This document shows, one piece after another, positions 10,655 through 25,076 of a stretch of 64,000 nt of DNA (its first letter is position 1; each line of letters starts with the position of its first letter). Origin of the DNA: Orobanche coerulescens (taxonomy: Eukaryota > Streptophyta > Magnoliopsida > Lamiales > Orobanchaceae); assembly GCA_033398695.1 (NCBI GenBank), contig CM065804.1, positions 34,155,001-34,219,000 on the forward strand, in the 5' to 3' direction. Below the pieces are notes generated by a model. It had not been told where the DNA came from. It made no database searches and saw only the letters and a list, made by a program, of their open reading frames with translations. Both the position numbers and the translations under genes were made by a program.

Positions 10655-11750
10655 GATTGGAAACCCACGAGTGATATAATCCCTTCTTTTGTTGCCAAAG
10701 GAACTGCAGATCAAAGTTGGCTATGGCACAAAAGGATGTCCCACATCAACTTCAAGACTATCAACAAATTGGCTCGAAGGGAAATGGTGAGAGGCTTACC
10801 CAACATTTCATTTCATAAAAACAGTATTTCTGGACCCTATTAGAAAGGCAAGAAAGTCAAGACGTCCATATAGAGCAAATCGTATATCTCAACCCACAAG
10901 GTTCTAAACTTGCTCCATATGGACCTCTATGGACCTGTAGACCCTGTCAGCTTGGGAGGTAAGAAATATTGTCTTGTTATTGTTTATGATATTTTCAGGT
11001 ACTATTGGACTCTCTTGATATCAAAGAAGAAAGAGACGATCACAAAGCTACCGGAACACCTTAAAAAGCTACAGAATGAGAAAGGGCTGAGCATTGCACC
11101 CATTCGATCCAATAGAGGTACAGAATATACAAGTCACTTCATAGAGAAATTCTGTGCGGACAATGGCATACGGAATGAATACTCCGTAGCCCGGACTCCT
11201 CAACAAAATGGTGTTTCTGAATAAAAGAACAAGACACTAAAGGAGAAGAATAATGATTGCTGCAAGCAAGTTGTCGCACCGTTTTTGGGAAGAAGCAACA
11301 AATACAACATGTTATACTCAAAATCGATGTATCATCAACAAGCACCACAACAAACAGCTTTATGAGGTATGGAATAATAAAATTCCCTTGGTGGCAGACT
11401 TTCATATTTTTGGATGCAGGTGCTACGTTCTCAACAATGGGAAGGATCAACTCAAGACCTTTGATGAAAAATCAGATGAAGGTGTCTTTATTGGATACTC
11501 CTCTGTGCCATTCAGGATTTTAAACAAAAGGAAACTGACTGTAGAGGAGTCGGTCCATGTAATGTTTAACGAACCTCATTGTGATCCTATAGGAATAGAA
11601 AACCTTACCCAAGCTGTCCAAACACTATCTCTTGAGGATAACCAACATGAAGACCCTGTTTTAAATCTAGAAATCAATCTCACAACTATAAGAATCGAAG
11701 AAGTAGTCGAAGGTAATGCTGTAGAGGCTGAAGCTGAACCTACAGCCTGA
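10655..11750 (+). pseudogene. Copia A integrase
   Basis: The zinc-binding start WLWHKRMSHINFKTINKL keeps both histidines but the cysteine pair has decayed, with a stop at about 10840. The core begins at 10910 with HMDLYGP (first catalytic Asp). The second catalytic site reads RSNRGTEY, so the Asp is now Asn. QQNGVSE keeps the Glu but is followed at once by a stop at about 11222. A frameshift then moves the frame: the C-terminal part (RFWEEATNT to EGVFIGYSS) continues in another frame from 11253. It is clearly inactive. Confidence 0.88.
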
Positions 11751-12969
11751 CAGGATACATCAAGGGATGCCGACTTAGAACCTGACAGGAGATGGTTAAA
11801 AAATCACCCTTAAGAATTAGTAATTGGTGACATTAACGCCGGCGTATCCACCAGACGAAGAATACAGAGTACTCAAGGAACTGCACTTTGTGCACAAGAA
11901 GATACAGAACCAAGTTCAGAACTACACTTTGTGCACAAGAATACAGAGTACTTTCTTGTATGGACATCTAAATATGAACTTAGGAGACTAGCCATGTGCA
12001 CACTTGCTGTATTCTTAGCCCAATCTGAACCTATTTCGATCATTGAAGCTCTCAATAATTCTCACTGGATCTCATCTATGGAAGAGAGCTTAATGGTTTC
12101 GAAAGAAACAATGTACGGTATCTAGTACTCAGACCAATCCATCAAGATGTAATTGGAACCAAATAGGTATTTAGAAACAAAAAGGATGAAAATGGACTTG
12201 TCATAAGAAACAAATCCCGACTAGTCGCTCAAGGTTACAGACAGGAAGAAGGCACCGACTATGATGAAACTTTTGCCACTGTAGCCAGACTAGAATTCAT
12301 AATAATATTCATAGCTTTCGCGGCACACAAGAACTTTATAGTCTATCAAATGGACGTTAAAATTGCATTTCTTAGTGAAGAGCTAGCCAAAGAAGTGTAT
12401 GTTGAATGACCACCAGGGTTTGCCAACACAGAGTAAGGAGACCTTGTCTACAGGCTAAGGAAAGCATTGTATGGTCCCAGGCAAGCTCCCAGAGCATGGT
12501 ATGAAACCATGTCACTGTACCTTATCGATAATTGATTTGATAAAGGTGTTGTTGACAAAACCCTCTTGAAAAACAGGAAGGTGGTGACCTTTTAATGGTA
12601 CAAATTTATGTAGATAGTATTATTTTTGGTTCAACTAACCTTAATCTATGCAAGAAGTTCTCTGATCTCATGCAAAAAAATTTGAAATGAGTATGATGCA
12701 AGAACTTAGTTATTTCTTAGGGTTGTAGGTTAAGCAATTACCTACAGGTGCCTTTATCAACCAGGAGAAATACAACAAGGAGGTGCTTAACAAGTTTGGG
12801 ATGAATACTTCCAAGTCCTCATCCACCCCCATGAGCACTTACACACAGATAAGTGCTGACAAAGCTGGAAAATCAATTGATCAATCACTCTACAGGAAGC
12901 TTATAGGCTCACTCATGTACCTAACGGCAAGCAGGCCCGATATCTAGTTTGATGTAGGACTGTGTGCTC
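11751..12969 (+). pseudogene. Copia A reverse transcriptase, interrupted
   Basis: Copia reverse transcriptase blocks are recognisable: [27 protein letters not shown], then [17 protein letters not shown]. The catalytic box reads YVDS at 12607-12618 instead of YVDD, so the second Asp is lost. Several stops and frameshifts add to this. The end of the domain (VGLCA) is cut at 12969 by the three-LTR block and continues at 28746 after the duplicated TGCTC. The start of this domain before 12130 is heavily decayed. Confidence 0.85.
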
Positions 12970-13945
12970 TGTAACACCCCCAGATTTAACCGGAAATATT
13001 ACAGCGCCGTGGGCCCCGAGATGGAACCCACAAGGCTAAAATGAAATTTTCACAAACATTTACAAATGCCCAAGAGGCCAACGACGGTACTAACTTTAAA
13101 AATTCACAAAGACTTATAAAATCCATTTATCAAAAACCGTCGTAAAACTCATTTGAAATCGCAAGGCCAAAATTGATACTCAAAAGTTTAGAAAACAATT
13201 TCCAAAGTAACCTCGGTTACGAGATACCAAAAGAGCGTCTCAAAATACTCACGCAATGGAAAAGACCAACCAAAACGATACTCTAGCGGCGGAAAACAAG
13301 AACCAATCAAGAAACTCAATGTACGTAACATGTCCTAGCCAAGATCCTCAGGAAGCTCATCTCTTCACGACCGCTACAAGCTCGATACTCCGAGAACCTA
13401 AAAGAAATCCCACGACGGGGTCAGCCATAATATCCAACAATGATAACTGTCACATCACATTAATAATAACATACCAATGAGAATACAACATAAGAATACG
13501 ACCAATGTAATCTTACCGCCATAACTTTGCTTACTCAAGTGATTCTCATCAGAGTAGCCATTATCACATTTCACATCATGTACTCGATTTACCAATAAAC
13601 TCGAACATAATATAAGTATTGTACCTCAAACAATACTCAAGCTTCTCAAACTGTCATAACCAACTCACGATACGGAAATATACCATTTCTGACCAATACG
13701 ATCCATCGAATAACATCATCAAATCCCAAGAGGATAACCGATCGTCCATCAAGACAAATACCAAAGAAAAATACGGAACATACCTCGAGATATGAAGTGC
13801 CACGACAATCATACCAGTCTAATCCGAGATCAGATCAATGCAATACGGACAAGGTCCTAACACAAGACCTACAAATGCATACTCATATGACCACGTCAAT
13901 ATGATCACAACAATAACAATCATGTATACTCAATGGAAATCCGAC

Positions 13946-14262
13946 GATCCAGCGCCCTCAGCATAGATCCCTTTGTTGATCCTATCAGATCAACATAAGG
14001 TGGATAACTAACAATACACATGTGAACAACAACACATGATAAAATCAATGATGCGAATTCACCAGATTCCATCAACACAATACTGGTAATCCAACGATCC
14101 AGCGCCCTCAGCATAGATCCCCATGATGATCCCGTCGAACCAACACATGGTGGAAAACCTATCCAACGATCCAGCGCCCTCAGCATAGATCCCCATGATG
14201 ATCCCGTCGAACCAACGCATGGTGGACATTCGATCCAGCGCCCTCAGCATAGATCCTCATAA
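13946..14262. repeat. Internal repeats of about 64-72 bp within LTR 1
   Basis: Units starting GATCCAGCGCCCTCAGC begin at 13946, 14096, 14168 and 14232, most followed by CCATGATGATCCCGTCGAAC. The same array is in LTR 2 (from 19997, first unit changed) and LTR 3 (26052-26370). A related pair lies at 62614 and 62685. Confidence 0.85.
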
Positions 14263-15079
14263 TCCCATCGGATTATTTACACAACAAAAACAACACAATA
14301 TGCGTACACATATGAAAATCAACACGTTCATCCACATGAACAACATAACATGCACGACAACATGACAATATACTAGGACTACTTCATGTTCAACAACATG
14401 AAAGAAAATGTACGAGACCAAAATAAATAACACTAAACCATAATCAATATGGAATACTTGCCCCGAGTCCTTCGGGAGCAACCTCGATGTCCAATCATCA
14501 CCGACGATTATCCTCAATGCTCGGCGATCCAAACGTACAATGAACTATAGATACTCATATCTTCGTCTTTATTATAATGTAACCTCGATACTCGAAGTTA
14601 CCAATAACTGAGATAAAGCATATACATTATGATTTACCTCCCAGAATCGAAAGAACGATATGCGATCCGAATATCCAGAGTTCACAATAATAATCATCGC
14701 TATATGCATTATAAACGAATGAAATCGAAACCATTCATTAAATATTATAACCGAGCAAGTAATAACTTGCCTCGATACCGATACCACGAAGTCATTGCCG
14801 AACACATTGCCTTTGTCTACGAGCTCCTCAAATCCGATCAAAAGCAATACAATGGACATACTCGAACACGACCGCAATATCCGGTTATAATCACCGATCG
14901 AGAATCTCAACCTATCGAAGAAATCAAATAACACATATCCGATAACAATCAACAACCGACAATACTAACTAATCGAACTCAACGGTTCAACACAACCTCG
15001 AATAAACACAAGAACCAACCAAGTCAAACCATCACGAATTCCTAATCAAAACACAAAAATATCGCCTGTCGCCTACTTA

Positions 15080-15157
15080 GCGCACGTTAATCACCTAACG
15101 TAGCGTGCGCTAAGTTGCTCCCGTTAGCGTGCGCTAGCCGGTAAGCTTAGCGTGCGC
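15080..15157. repeat. Palindrome quartet, LTR 1, promoter-distal
   Basis: GCGTGCGC or its complement GCGCACGT-type core starts at 15080, 15103, 15127 and 15150, spaced 23, 24 and 23 bp. Copies are at 21137-21210 and 27178-27263 in the other LTRs. In the minus-strand element these lie downstream of the TATA box. Confidence 0.85.
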
Positions 15158-15823
15158 TAATGCCGTCTGTGGCATGCATTCCAAGCATCGACTAGCATCT
15201 TGCAACTACGAATCCGAATGAAGGGAGACATAAATCTCCATATCTCTTGAAGATAAACGACACCATAACTATCATAAGGATAATATCAATGTCCATATAT
15301 CAATAATAACATCAACAATCAAACCGACTCGATAACAAGGATCATATCATATTCAATCCGGAATTCAACCTCGTATCATGATTTAACTCCTCTAAATTGA
15401 TCAATATAATTAACAAGATTCAGAAATCCATCTTAGATCGGGTTAAACGAATCACCATCCTTATAGTAAGAAGAATCTTAACTAACATCCGAAACTCTTA
15501 TCAAAATTCCATTGAATCTCATATAACATCATCATATGATTATCCAACATGCTCCTTACATGAAATCATCCAAGAAAAACGAACCATCATCAAGAGGATA
15601 CGAAAATTACCTGGATTGGATGAACCAAGAATAAGAACACTAGACTCCATTCCAAGAATCATGAATAACTTGAAGAACGAGGCTTGAATCCATGCTCTCC
15701 ATCTTAATCTTGTTAAAGATCATCATCTCTCAGTGTTTGGGACCTCAAACCTCTCTCTAAAAACTCTCTCTCTCTCGGTTACAAGGAAGGAATGGACGAA
15801 ATGCTTCATAACACCCTTCTGTC

Positions 15824-15833
15824 CCTTTTTATA
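15824..15833 (-). promoter_or_regulatory. LTR TATA box of the three-LTR block
   Basis: Minus-strand TATAAAAAGG, repeated at 21874-21883 and 27924-27933. The main palindrome array begins 14 bases upstream. Confidence 0.65.
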
Positions 15834-15846
15834 ATATTCATTATTA

Positions 15847-16340
15847 GCGTGCGCTAACATCTCATGTTTAGCGTGCGCTACCGCCTTAGCGTGCGCTAAA
15901 TGACTTTGTTAGCGTGCGCTATCGAAGCCCAAAGGCTACTGCCTTGCATCGTAAACTAACTTACGTACGTAATGCCCATGCATTAACGTACGTAAAACAT
16001 CCTGCTTAGCGTACGCAAGTCATTTATCTTAGCGTGCGCTATCCGAAGTTGACTTGCTACAGTGTTCACCTACCACTCGCCCCCATATTCCGACAACATC
16101 TGGCAAGGATAAGATTCCTTGTTGACTGATACATAGTTAGCGTGCGCTAAGCCTAATATTTTAGCGTGCGCTAATACTTCAGGACAACAACCGTTGACTT
16201 ACCAGAACGTGCGCCGAAAGTAGCCGGGTCCACACGCAGATTCCTTCCGATCTGTCTGCACTAGCGTACGCTAACCTATAAACGTAGCGTGCGCTAATCA
16301 CCTGCGATAGCGTGCGTTATGCATGAATATCGGCGTGCGC
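15847..16340. repeat. Main palindrome array upstream of the TATA box, LTR 1
   Basis: Cores GCGTGCGC, ACGTACGT or GCGTACGC start at 15847, 15871, 15889, 15912; 15963, 15986, 16009, 16032; 16140, 16164; and 16264, 16287, 16310, 16333. Spacings are 24-18-23, 23-23-23, 24 and 23-23-23. Most copies sit within TTA...TAA. The same array is at 21897-22378 (LTR 2) and 27947-28436 (LTR 3), with small deletions inside some cores. Confidence 0.9.
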
Positions 16341-16647
16341 TAATAAGGCTATACTTAGCCATTTTCCAGATTCTTGTCCAACGTCTCGACATACCAAAAG
16401 CGAACATAAGACACACCGAACACAAACACCGAATCAATAATATCATCATACGATATACCCAATATCAAAAGTACGACAACGATACACAATATCCTCAAAT
16501 GTAATTGTCGACCAAATACGACAATTATACCGATATCGATATCTCGAGTCCTTTATTTATTTTATCTCTCTTATGCATTCCACATTTGTACAATATAACT
16601 CGGATAAAATAATATTAAACATCGATAGTAGAAATTAGGATATTACA

Positions 16648-19026
16648 TTCTACACTTTTAAAATAAGTTTCGTCCTCGAAACTTGCAATCCATCATAAAA
16701 CGAACAAACATACCGTTCAACTCAAAATATCCCAAAACCATCACGACAACGATTTATCATCATCATTACCGAATATCCAAAAGAGCATACTTCCAAATAC
16801 GCAGTCGACGATCTCCGGAGATACTAGCCGTTCTCACTGATGCAGTCTCAATACGCTTACGATCACAATTCCACGATTCTCAACAAAATATATCATCTTC
16901 GGATCAAACAATCGCCCGAATCAAATCCATGTCTGATTACATAATCAAGTCTCACTCGATAAAACGAATAATATCCGATGTATCTGTGAAACAACCGCTC
17001 AATACAATGGCAACGAATCCCGAAACATCGATAAACAATCAACGCCGATGATCACCAACAATGATCAACAATCAACCGAATTTATCATCGACATGATAAA
17101 TTCCAATCGACCAACCGTAGGTCAAAACACAATCGAGAATATCATCAACGTGATAAACTCCAATACAACCAACGAGCGATCAACGGAAATCGAGAATACC
17201 TTCACACGGTAAACTCCAACACTATCAACACGGAACCACGAAATGGATATACGAAAAGAAAAATTCTCAAAGCGACACACCGATCACATACGGTGGATCT
17301 CAATAAACATATCCGATCGCGAACATACCCCTCGGCATATGAACAACCAATCACAAACCGACGAACATACCCGATCATACACGGAGTGAAACGACCACTC
17401 ACTATCTAAAACAACCGATGGGGTCACCATCCCCAAATCTACGCTTACAAGGAAATCATTCCAGAATCGGTAAGGTAAAATCGCGCTACTACCATACCAA
17501 TGGAATCACATAGCACATATGTTCGGTTTCACAAAATCCCAAGTTTCCAAAATAATATTATGTGCATGAATCTACAACACGCAACATATTTCTCTTATCG
17601 ATAACTCAACCGATCATCACCGGATAATCAAACTAACATCTTGAAGTTCGAATTCCTTTTCCATCGTACCATCAATATGATATGCACTATGCACTAAATG
17701 CGTATGTATATCAATCACATTTTCAAAACCAGTTTGAAATCATATATTCTTGTCAAAAGACAAATTTTGAAAATTCTTTCAAGAGTTTGAAAACTCAAAA
17801 CATAAATTTTGGTAAGACCACAAAATCAATTTTCGAAAAATTAACTTGGCTCGATGGTGCCAAGTATTTGATATGATTTCCTTCGAATCCACACGATTTG
17901 AAGTTTTAAAATGAAAAGTATGCAAATGCTCGACTATATCCATACTCCGTATACCAATTCGGTTCGTCACCAATATCCACCGATATTCCATCGAAAACCA
18001 CACGATCGAGTTCCAAAATCTCAATATATAAATTCCGACTAAACTCCTTTTCCACACATGACTTGCAACGTCGGTCATTAACCCATCTGGATCACCTTAA
18101 ATATGATATGACAAAATATTGAAACAAATCCACACATGAAAGACTTCCCGAGAGGTTCAATTTGAACAAGTAAACCAAAGCCTCGAAAGGCGGAAATAAC
18201 ATAGGTAAACGATTGGTAAAGTGTTTTACAAGTCTCGGGAGTTTTAAGAAAAGCAGAAAAGCCGTTTGAAACATTAGGGTCTTAGCCGTAACTCGTTCCG
18301 CATTACAAAAAGTTTAAAAAGTAGAAAACCCCTTTTCGGACTTCAAGTCTGAGTTATAAAACCATTTCAAAATCGATTGGGTCTCGGCCCAAAATCATTT
18401 TCCGTAAAACATCCGTAAAATATTCATTTTGAAAAGTATCATTTTCAAATGCTCAAAGCAGTTCATGTATCTCAAATGAATTAACATGCTACATGTTCTT
18501 CTCAACAATCCATAGTCCTTCTCCCGATTACACAATTCCGTTCCAAAATCTAGGATATCTTGATTTCCAAAATCATAACTTCTCAAGATCATCAATCCTA
18601 TCCCAACTCTGTCACCTTATATTGAAATGCATAATATCTGCTGAATCTCAAAACATATCAACTTAGAACGGCAGTAAATCTCAATGAAATTCAAAATCCG
18701 AATACTTACAGATCGTGAAGCCGACGATTCCCGTGATCTTGGCACATGTCTAGACTCAAGAAAATACTCGACACGGGTATTTTCAAAACTCACGTTTGCA
18801 AACTCGGTGCAACTCAAGAACACAATATATCACGTAAACACCATTTGGAAAAGTTATAACAAGCCCGATGCGATCTTGCAAATCCGATAACGCACAAGCC
18901 CGAGTGAACAACAAAGACTCACGGCTCTAGTATTTGTCAATCGACAACTCGAATGACGCAACAAAACACGACCCAACTCGACCCAAATGCCTAGGTTTTC
19001 TCAACCTAAGCTCCCATACCATATTC
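16648..19026 (-). other. Internal region 1 of the three-LTR block, non-coding
   Basis: It has a polypurine tract next to LTR 1 (complement of TTCTACACTTTTAAAATAAG, 16648-16667) and a Met-type primer site at 19010-19021 (minus strand TGGTATGGGAGC) next to LTR 2. Between them I find no gag, protease, reverse transcriptase or integrase similarity on either strand; the short open frames repeat in both internal copies but look like chance. Confidence 0.8.
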
Positions 19027-22000
19027 GTAACACCCCAGTTTAACCGGAAATATTACAGCGCCGTGGGCCCCGAGATGGAACCACAAGGCTAAAATGAAAT
19101 TTTCACAAACATTTACAAATGCCCAAGAGGCCAACGACGGTACTAACTTTAAAAATTCACAAAGACTTATAAAATCCATTTATCAAAACCGTCGTAAAAC
19201 TCATTTGAAATCGCAAGGCCAAACAAAATACTCAAAAGTTTAGAAAACAATTTCCAAAGTAACCTCGGTTACTGGATACCAAAAGAGCGTCTCAAAATAC
19301 TCACGCAATGGAAAAGACCAACCAAAACGATACTCTAGCAATGGAAAACAAGAACCAATCAAGAAACTCAATGTACAGAACATGTCCTAGCCAAGTATCC
19401 TCCGGAAGCTCATCTCTTCACGACCGCTACAAGCTCGATACTCCGAGAACCTAAAAGAAATCCCACGACGGGGTCAGCCATAATATCCAACAATGATAAC
19501 TGTCACATCACATTAATAATAACATACCAATGAGAATACAACATAAGAATACGACCAATGTAATCTTACCGCCATAACTTTGCTTACTCAAGTGATTCTC
19601 ATCAGAGTAGCCATTATCACATTTCACATCATGTACTCGATTTACCAATAAACTCGAACATAATATAAGTACTGTACCTCAAACAATACTCAAGCTTCTC
19701 AAACTGTCATAACCAACTCACGATACGGAAATATACCATTTCTGACCAATACGATCCATCGAATAACATCATCAAATCCCAAGAGGATAACCGATCGTCC
19801 ATCAAGACAAATACCAAAGGAAAATACGGAACATACCTCGAGATATGAAGTGCCACGACAATCATACCACTTAATCCGAGATCGGATCAATGCAATACGG
19901 ACAAGGTCCTAACACAAGACCTACAAATGCATACTCATATGACCACGTCAATATGATCACAACAATAACAATCATGTATACTCAATGGAAATCCGACGAT
20001 CCAAATACTCAAGATAGATCCCTTTGTTGATCCTATCAGATCAACATAAGGTGGATAACTAACAATACACATGTGAACAACAACACATGATAAAATCAAT
20101 GATGCGAATTTACCAGATTCCATCAACACAATACTGGTAATCCAACGATCCAGCGCCCTCAGCATAGATCCCCATGATGATCCCGTCGAACCAACACATG
20201 GTGGAAAACCTATCCAACGATCCAGCGCCCTCAGCATAGATCCCCATGATGATCCCGTCGAACCAACGCATGGTGGACATTCGATCCAGCGCCCTCAGCA
20301 TAGATCCTCATAATCCCATCGGATTATTTACACAACAAAAACAACACAATATGCGTACACATATGCAAATCAACACGTTCATCCACATGAACAACATAAC
20401 ATGCACGACAACATGACAATATACTAGGACTACTTCATGTTCAACAACATGAAAGAAAATGTACGAGACCAAAATAAATAACACTAAACCATAATCAATA
20501 TGGAATACTTGCCCCGAGTCCTTCGGGAGCAACCTCGATGTCCAATCATCACCGACGATTATCCTCAATGCTCGGCGATCCAAACGTACAATGAACTATA
20601 GATACTCATATCTTCGTCTTTATTATAATGTAACCTCGATACTCGAAGTTACCAATAACTGAGATAAAGCATATACATTATGATTTACCTCCCAGAATCG
20701 AAAGAACGATATGCGATCCGAATATCCAGAGTTCACAATAATAATCATCGCTATATGCATTATAAACGAATGAAACTGAAACCATTCATTAAATATTATA
20801 ACTGAGCAAGTAATAACTTGCCTCGATACCGATACCACGAAGCTGCTGCCGAACACATTGCCTTTGTCTACGAGCTCCTCAGCCCCGATCAAAAGCAATA
20901 CAATGGACATACTCGAACACGACCGCAATATCCGGTTATAATCACCGATCAGCAATCTCAACCTATCGAAGAAATCAAATAACACATATCCGATAACAAT
21001 CAACAACTGACAATACTAACCAATCGAACTCAACGGTTCAACACAACCTCGAATAATCACAATGTAACCAACCAAGTCAAACCATCACGAATTCCTAATC
21101 AAAACACAAAAATATCAAGATCGTCACGCCTACTTAGCGCACGTTAATCACCTAACGTAGCGTGCGCTAAGTTGCTCCGTTAGCGTGCGCTAGCGGTAAG
21201 CTTAGCGTGCGCTAATGCCGTCTGATGGCATGCATTCCAAGCATCGACTAGCATCTTGCAACTACGAATCCGAATGAAGGGAGACATAAATCTCCATATC
21301 TCTTGAAGATAAACGACACCATAACTATCACAAGGATAATATCAATGTCCATATATCAATAATAACATCAACAATCAAACCGACTCGATAACAAGGATCA
21401 TATCATATTCAATCCGAATTCAACCTCGTATCATGATTTAACTCCTCTAAATTGATCAATATAATTAACAAGATTGAAATCCATCTTAGATCGGGTTAAA
21501 GCGAGTCACCATCCTTATAGTAAGAAGAATCTTAACTAACATCCGAAACTCTTATCAAAATTCCATTGAATCTCATATAACATCATCATATGATTATCCA
21601 ACATGCTCCTTACATGAAATCATCCAAGAAAAACGAACCATCATCAAGAGGATACGAAAATTACGGATTGGATGAACCAAGAATAAGAACACTAGACTCC
21701 ATTCCAAGAATCATGAATAACTTGAAGAACGAGGCTTGAATCCATGCTCTCCATCTTAATCTTGTTAAAGATCATCATCTCTCAGTGTTTGGGACCTCAA
21801 ACCTCTCTCTAAAAACTCTCTCTCTCGGTTACAAGGAAGGAATGGACGAAATGCTTCATAACACCCTTCTGTCCCTTTTTATAATATTCATTATTAGCGT
21901 GCGCTAACATCTCATGTTTAGCGTGCGCTACCGCCTTAGCGTGCGCTAAATGACTTTGTTAGCGTGCGCTATCGAAGCCCAAAGGCTCGCCTTGCTTCGT

Positions 22001-22683
22001 AAACTAACTTACGTACGTAATGCCCATGCATTAACGTACGTAAAACATCCTGCTTAGCGTACGCAAGTCATTTATCTTAGCGTGCGCTATCCGAAGTTGA
22101 CTTGCTACAGTGTTCACCTACCACTCGCCCCCATATTCCGACAGCATCTGGCAAGGATAAGATTCCTTGTTGACTGATACATAGTTAGCGTGCGCTAAGC
22201 CTAATATTTTAGCGTGCGCTAATACTTCAGGACAACAACCGTTGACTTACGAGCGTGCGCGGCGGCCGGGTCCACACGCAGATTCCTTCCGATGCATGCA
22301 CTAGCGTACGCTAACCTATAAACGTAGCGTCGCTAATCACGCGATAGCGTCGTTATGCATGAATATCGGCGTGCGCTAATAAGGCTATACTTAGCCATTT
22401 TCGCAGATTCTTGTCCAACGTCTCGACATACCAAAAGCGAACATAAGACACGGTGAACACAAACACCGAATCAATAATATCATCATACGATATACCCAAT
22501 ATCAAAAGTACGACAACGATACACAATATCCTCAAATGTAATTGTCGACCAAATACGACAATTATACCGATCTTCGATATCTTAGTCCTTTATTTATTTT
22601 ATCTCTCTTATGCATTCCACGCTGTACAATATAACTCGGATAAAATAATATTAAACATCGATAGTAGAAATTAGGATATTACA
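19027..22683 (-). repeat. LTR 2 of the three-LTR block (about 3657 bp)
   Basis: It is the central LTR, entered directly from the primer-site side and left directly into a polypurine tract, with no target duplication at either border. The start lacks one T of TGTAACACC. Compared with LTR 1 it has many one- to four-base differences. Confidence 0.88.
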
Positions 22684-25076
22684 TTCTACACCCCTTAAAA
22701 TAAGTTTCGTCCTCGAAACTTGCAATCCATCATAAAACGAACAAACATACCGTTCAACTCAAAATATCCCAAAACCATCACGACAACGATTTATCATCAT
22801 CATTACCGAATATCCAAAAGAGCATACTTCCAAATACGCAGGTCGACGATCTCCGGAGATACTAGCCAGCGTTCTCACGGTACAGTCTCAATACGCTTAC
22901 GATCACAATTCCATGATTCTCAACAAAATATATCATCTTCGGATCAAACAATCGCCGAATCAAATCCATGTCACTGATTACATAATCAAGTCTCAATTCT
23001 GATAAAACGAATAATATCCGATGTATCTGTGAAACAACTGCTCAATACAATGGCAACGAATCCCGAAACATCGATAAACAATCTGAACGCTCAGATGATC
23101 ACCAACAATGATCAACAATCAACCGAATTTATCATCGACATGATAAATTCCAATCTGACCAACCAGAGGTCAAAACACAATCGAGAATATCATCAACGTG
23201 ATAAACTCCAATACAACCAACGAACGATCAACGGAAATCGAGAATACCTTCACACGGTAAACTCCAACACTATCAACACGAACCACGAAATGGATATACG
23301 AAAAGCAAAATTCTCAAAGCGACACACCGATCACATACGGTGGATCTCAATAAACATATCCGATCGCGAACATACCCCTCGGCATATGAACAACCAATCA
23401 CAAACCGACGAACATACCCAATCATACACGGAGTGAAACGACCACTCACTATCTAAAACAACCAAGATGGGGTCACCATCCCCAAATCTACGCTTACAAG
23501 GAAATCATTCCAGAATCGGTAAGGTAAAATCGCTACTACCATACCAATGGAATCACATAGCACATATGTTCGGTTTCACAAAATCCCAAGTTTCCAAAAT
23601 AATATTATGTGCATGAATCTACAACACGCAACATATTTCTCTTATCGATAACTCAACCGATCATCACCGGATAATCAAACTAACATCTTGAAGTTCAATT
23701 CCTTTTCCATCGTACCATCAATATGATATGCACTATGCACTAAATGCGTATGTATATCAATCACATTTTCAAAACCAGTTTGAAATCATATATTCTTGTC
23801 AAAAGACAAATTTTGAAAATTCTTTCAAGAGTTTGAAAACTCAAAACATAAATTTTGGTAAGACCACAAAATCAATTTTCGAAAAATTAACTTGGCTCGA
23901 TGGTGCCAAGTATTTGATATGATTTCCTTCGAATCCACACGATTTGAAGTTTTAAAATGAAAAGTATGCAAATGCTCGACTATATCCATACTCCGTATAC
24001 CAATTCGGTTCGTCACCAATATCCACCGATATTCCATCGGAAAACCACACGATCGAGTTCCAAAATCTCAATATATAAATTCCGACTAAACTCCTTTTCC
24101 ACACATGACTTGCAACGTCGGTCATTAACCCATCTGGATCACCTTAAATATGATATGACAAAATATTGAAACAAATCCACACAATGAAAGACTTCCCGAG
24201 AGGTTCAATTTGAACAAGTAAACCAAAGCCTCGAAAGGCGGAAATAACATAGGTAAACGATTGGTAAAGTGTTTTACAAGTCTCGGGAGTTTTAAGAAAA
24301 CAGAAAAGCCGTTTGAAACATTAGGGTCTTAGCCGTAACTCGTTCCGCATTACAAAAAGTTTAAAAGTAGAAAACCCCTTTTCGGACTTCAAGTCTGAGT
24401 TATAAAACCATTTCAAAATCGATTGGGTCTCGGCCCAAAATCATTTTCCGTAAAACATCCGTAAAATATTCATTTTGAAAAGTATCATTTTCAAATGCTC
24501 AAAGCAGTTCATGTATCTCAAATGAATTAACATGCTACATGTTCTTCTCAACAATCCATAGTCCTTCTCCCGATTACACAATTCCGTTCCAAAATCTAGG
24601 TGATATACCGATTTCCAAAATCATAACTTCTCAAGATCATCAATCCTATCCCAACTCTCACCTTATATTGAAATGCATAATATCTGCTGAATCTCAAAAC
24701 ATATCAACTTAGAACGGCGGTAAATCTCAATGAAATTCAAAAATCCGAATACTTACAGATCGTGAAGCCGACGATTCCCCGTGATACTGGCACATGTCTA
24801 GACTCAAGAAAATACTCGACACGGTATTTTCAATACTCACGATTTGCAAACTCAGTGCAACTCAAGAACACAATATATCACGTAAACACCATTTGGAAAA
24901 GTTATAACAAGCCCAGTACGATACTGGCAAATCCGATAACGCACAAGCCTGAGTGAACAACAAAGACTCACGGCTCTAGTATTTGTCAATCGACAACTCG
25001 AATGACGCAACAAAAACACGACCCAACTCGACCCAAATGCCTAGGTTTTCTCAACCTAAGCTCCGATACCATATTC
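22684..25076 (-). other. Internal region 2 of the three-LTR block, non-coding
   Basis: A near-identical copy of internal region 1. The polypurine tract is better preserved (minus strand AAGGGGTGTAGAA) and the primer site at 25060-25071 reads TGGTATCGGAGC. No coding similarity was seen. Confidence 0.8.

Larger units (their letters stand above)
12970..16647 (-). repeat. LTR 1 of the three-LTR block (3678 bp)
   Basis: It opens TGTAACACCC and closes GGATATTACA in plus orientation. It holds diverged repeats starting GATCCAGCGCCCTCAGC (13946, 14096, 14168, 14232), a minus-strand TATAAAAAGG at 15824-15833 and palindrome clusters at 15080-15157 and 15847-16340. Position in the minus-strand element makes it the outermost 3' LTR. 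The open frames inside are short and repeat with the LTR; none resembles a known protein. Confidence 0.9.

Noticed and set aside
10472..10714. 80-codon minus-strand open frame
   Set aside because: It lies in the GC-rich end of the MITE and crosses its border.
14059..14532. Minus-strand open frames of 63-91 codons, repeated at 20110 and 26165
   Set aside because: They recur only because the LTR is repeated; the amino acid sequence just follows the 64-72-bp DNA repeats.
15847..16340. CRISPR-like regular short repeats
   Set aside because: The cores are only 8-14 bp, vary in sequence, sit in plant LTRs before a TATA box and recur identically in the three LTR copies. This is not a prokaryotic array.
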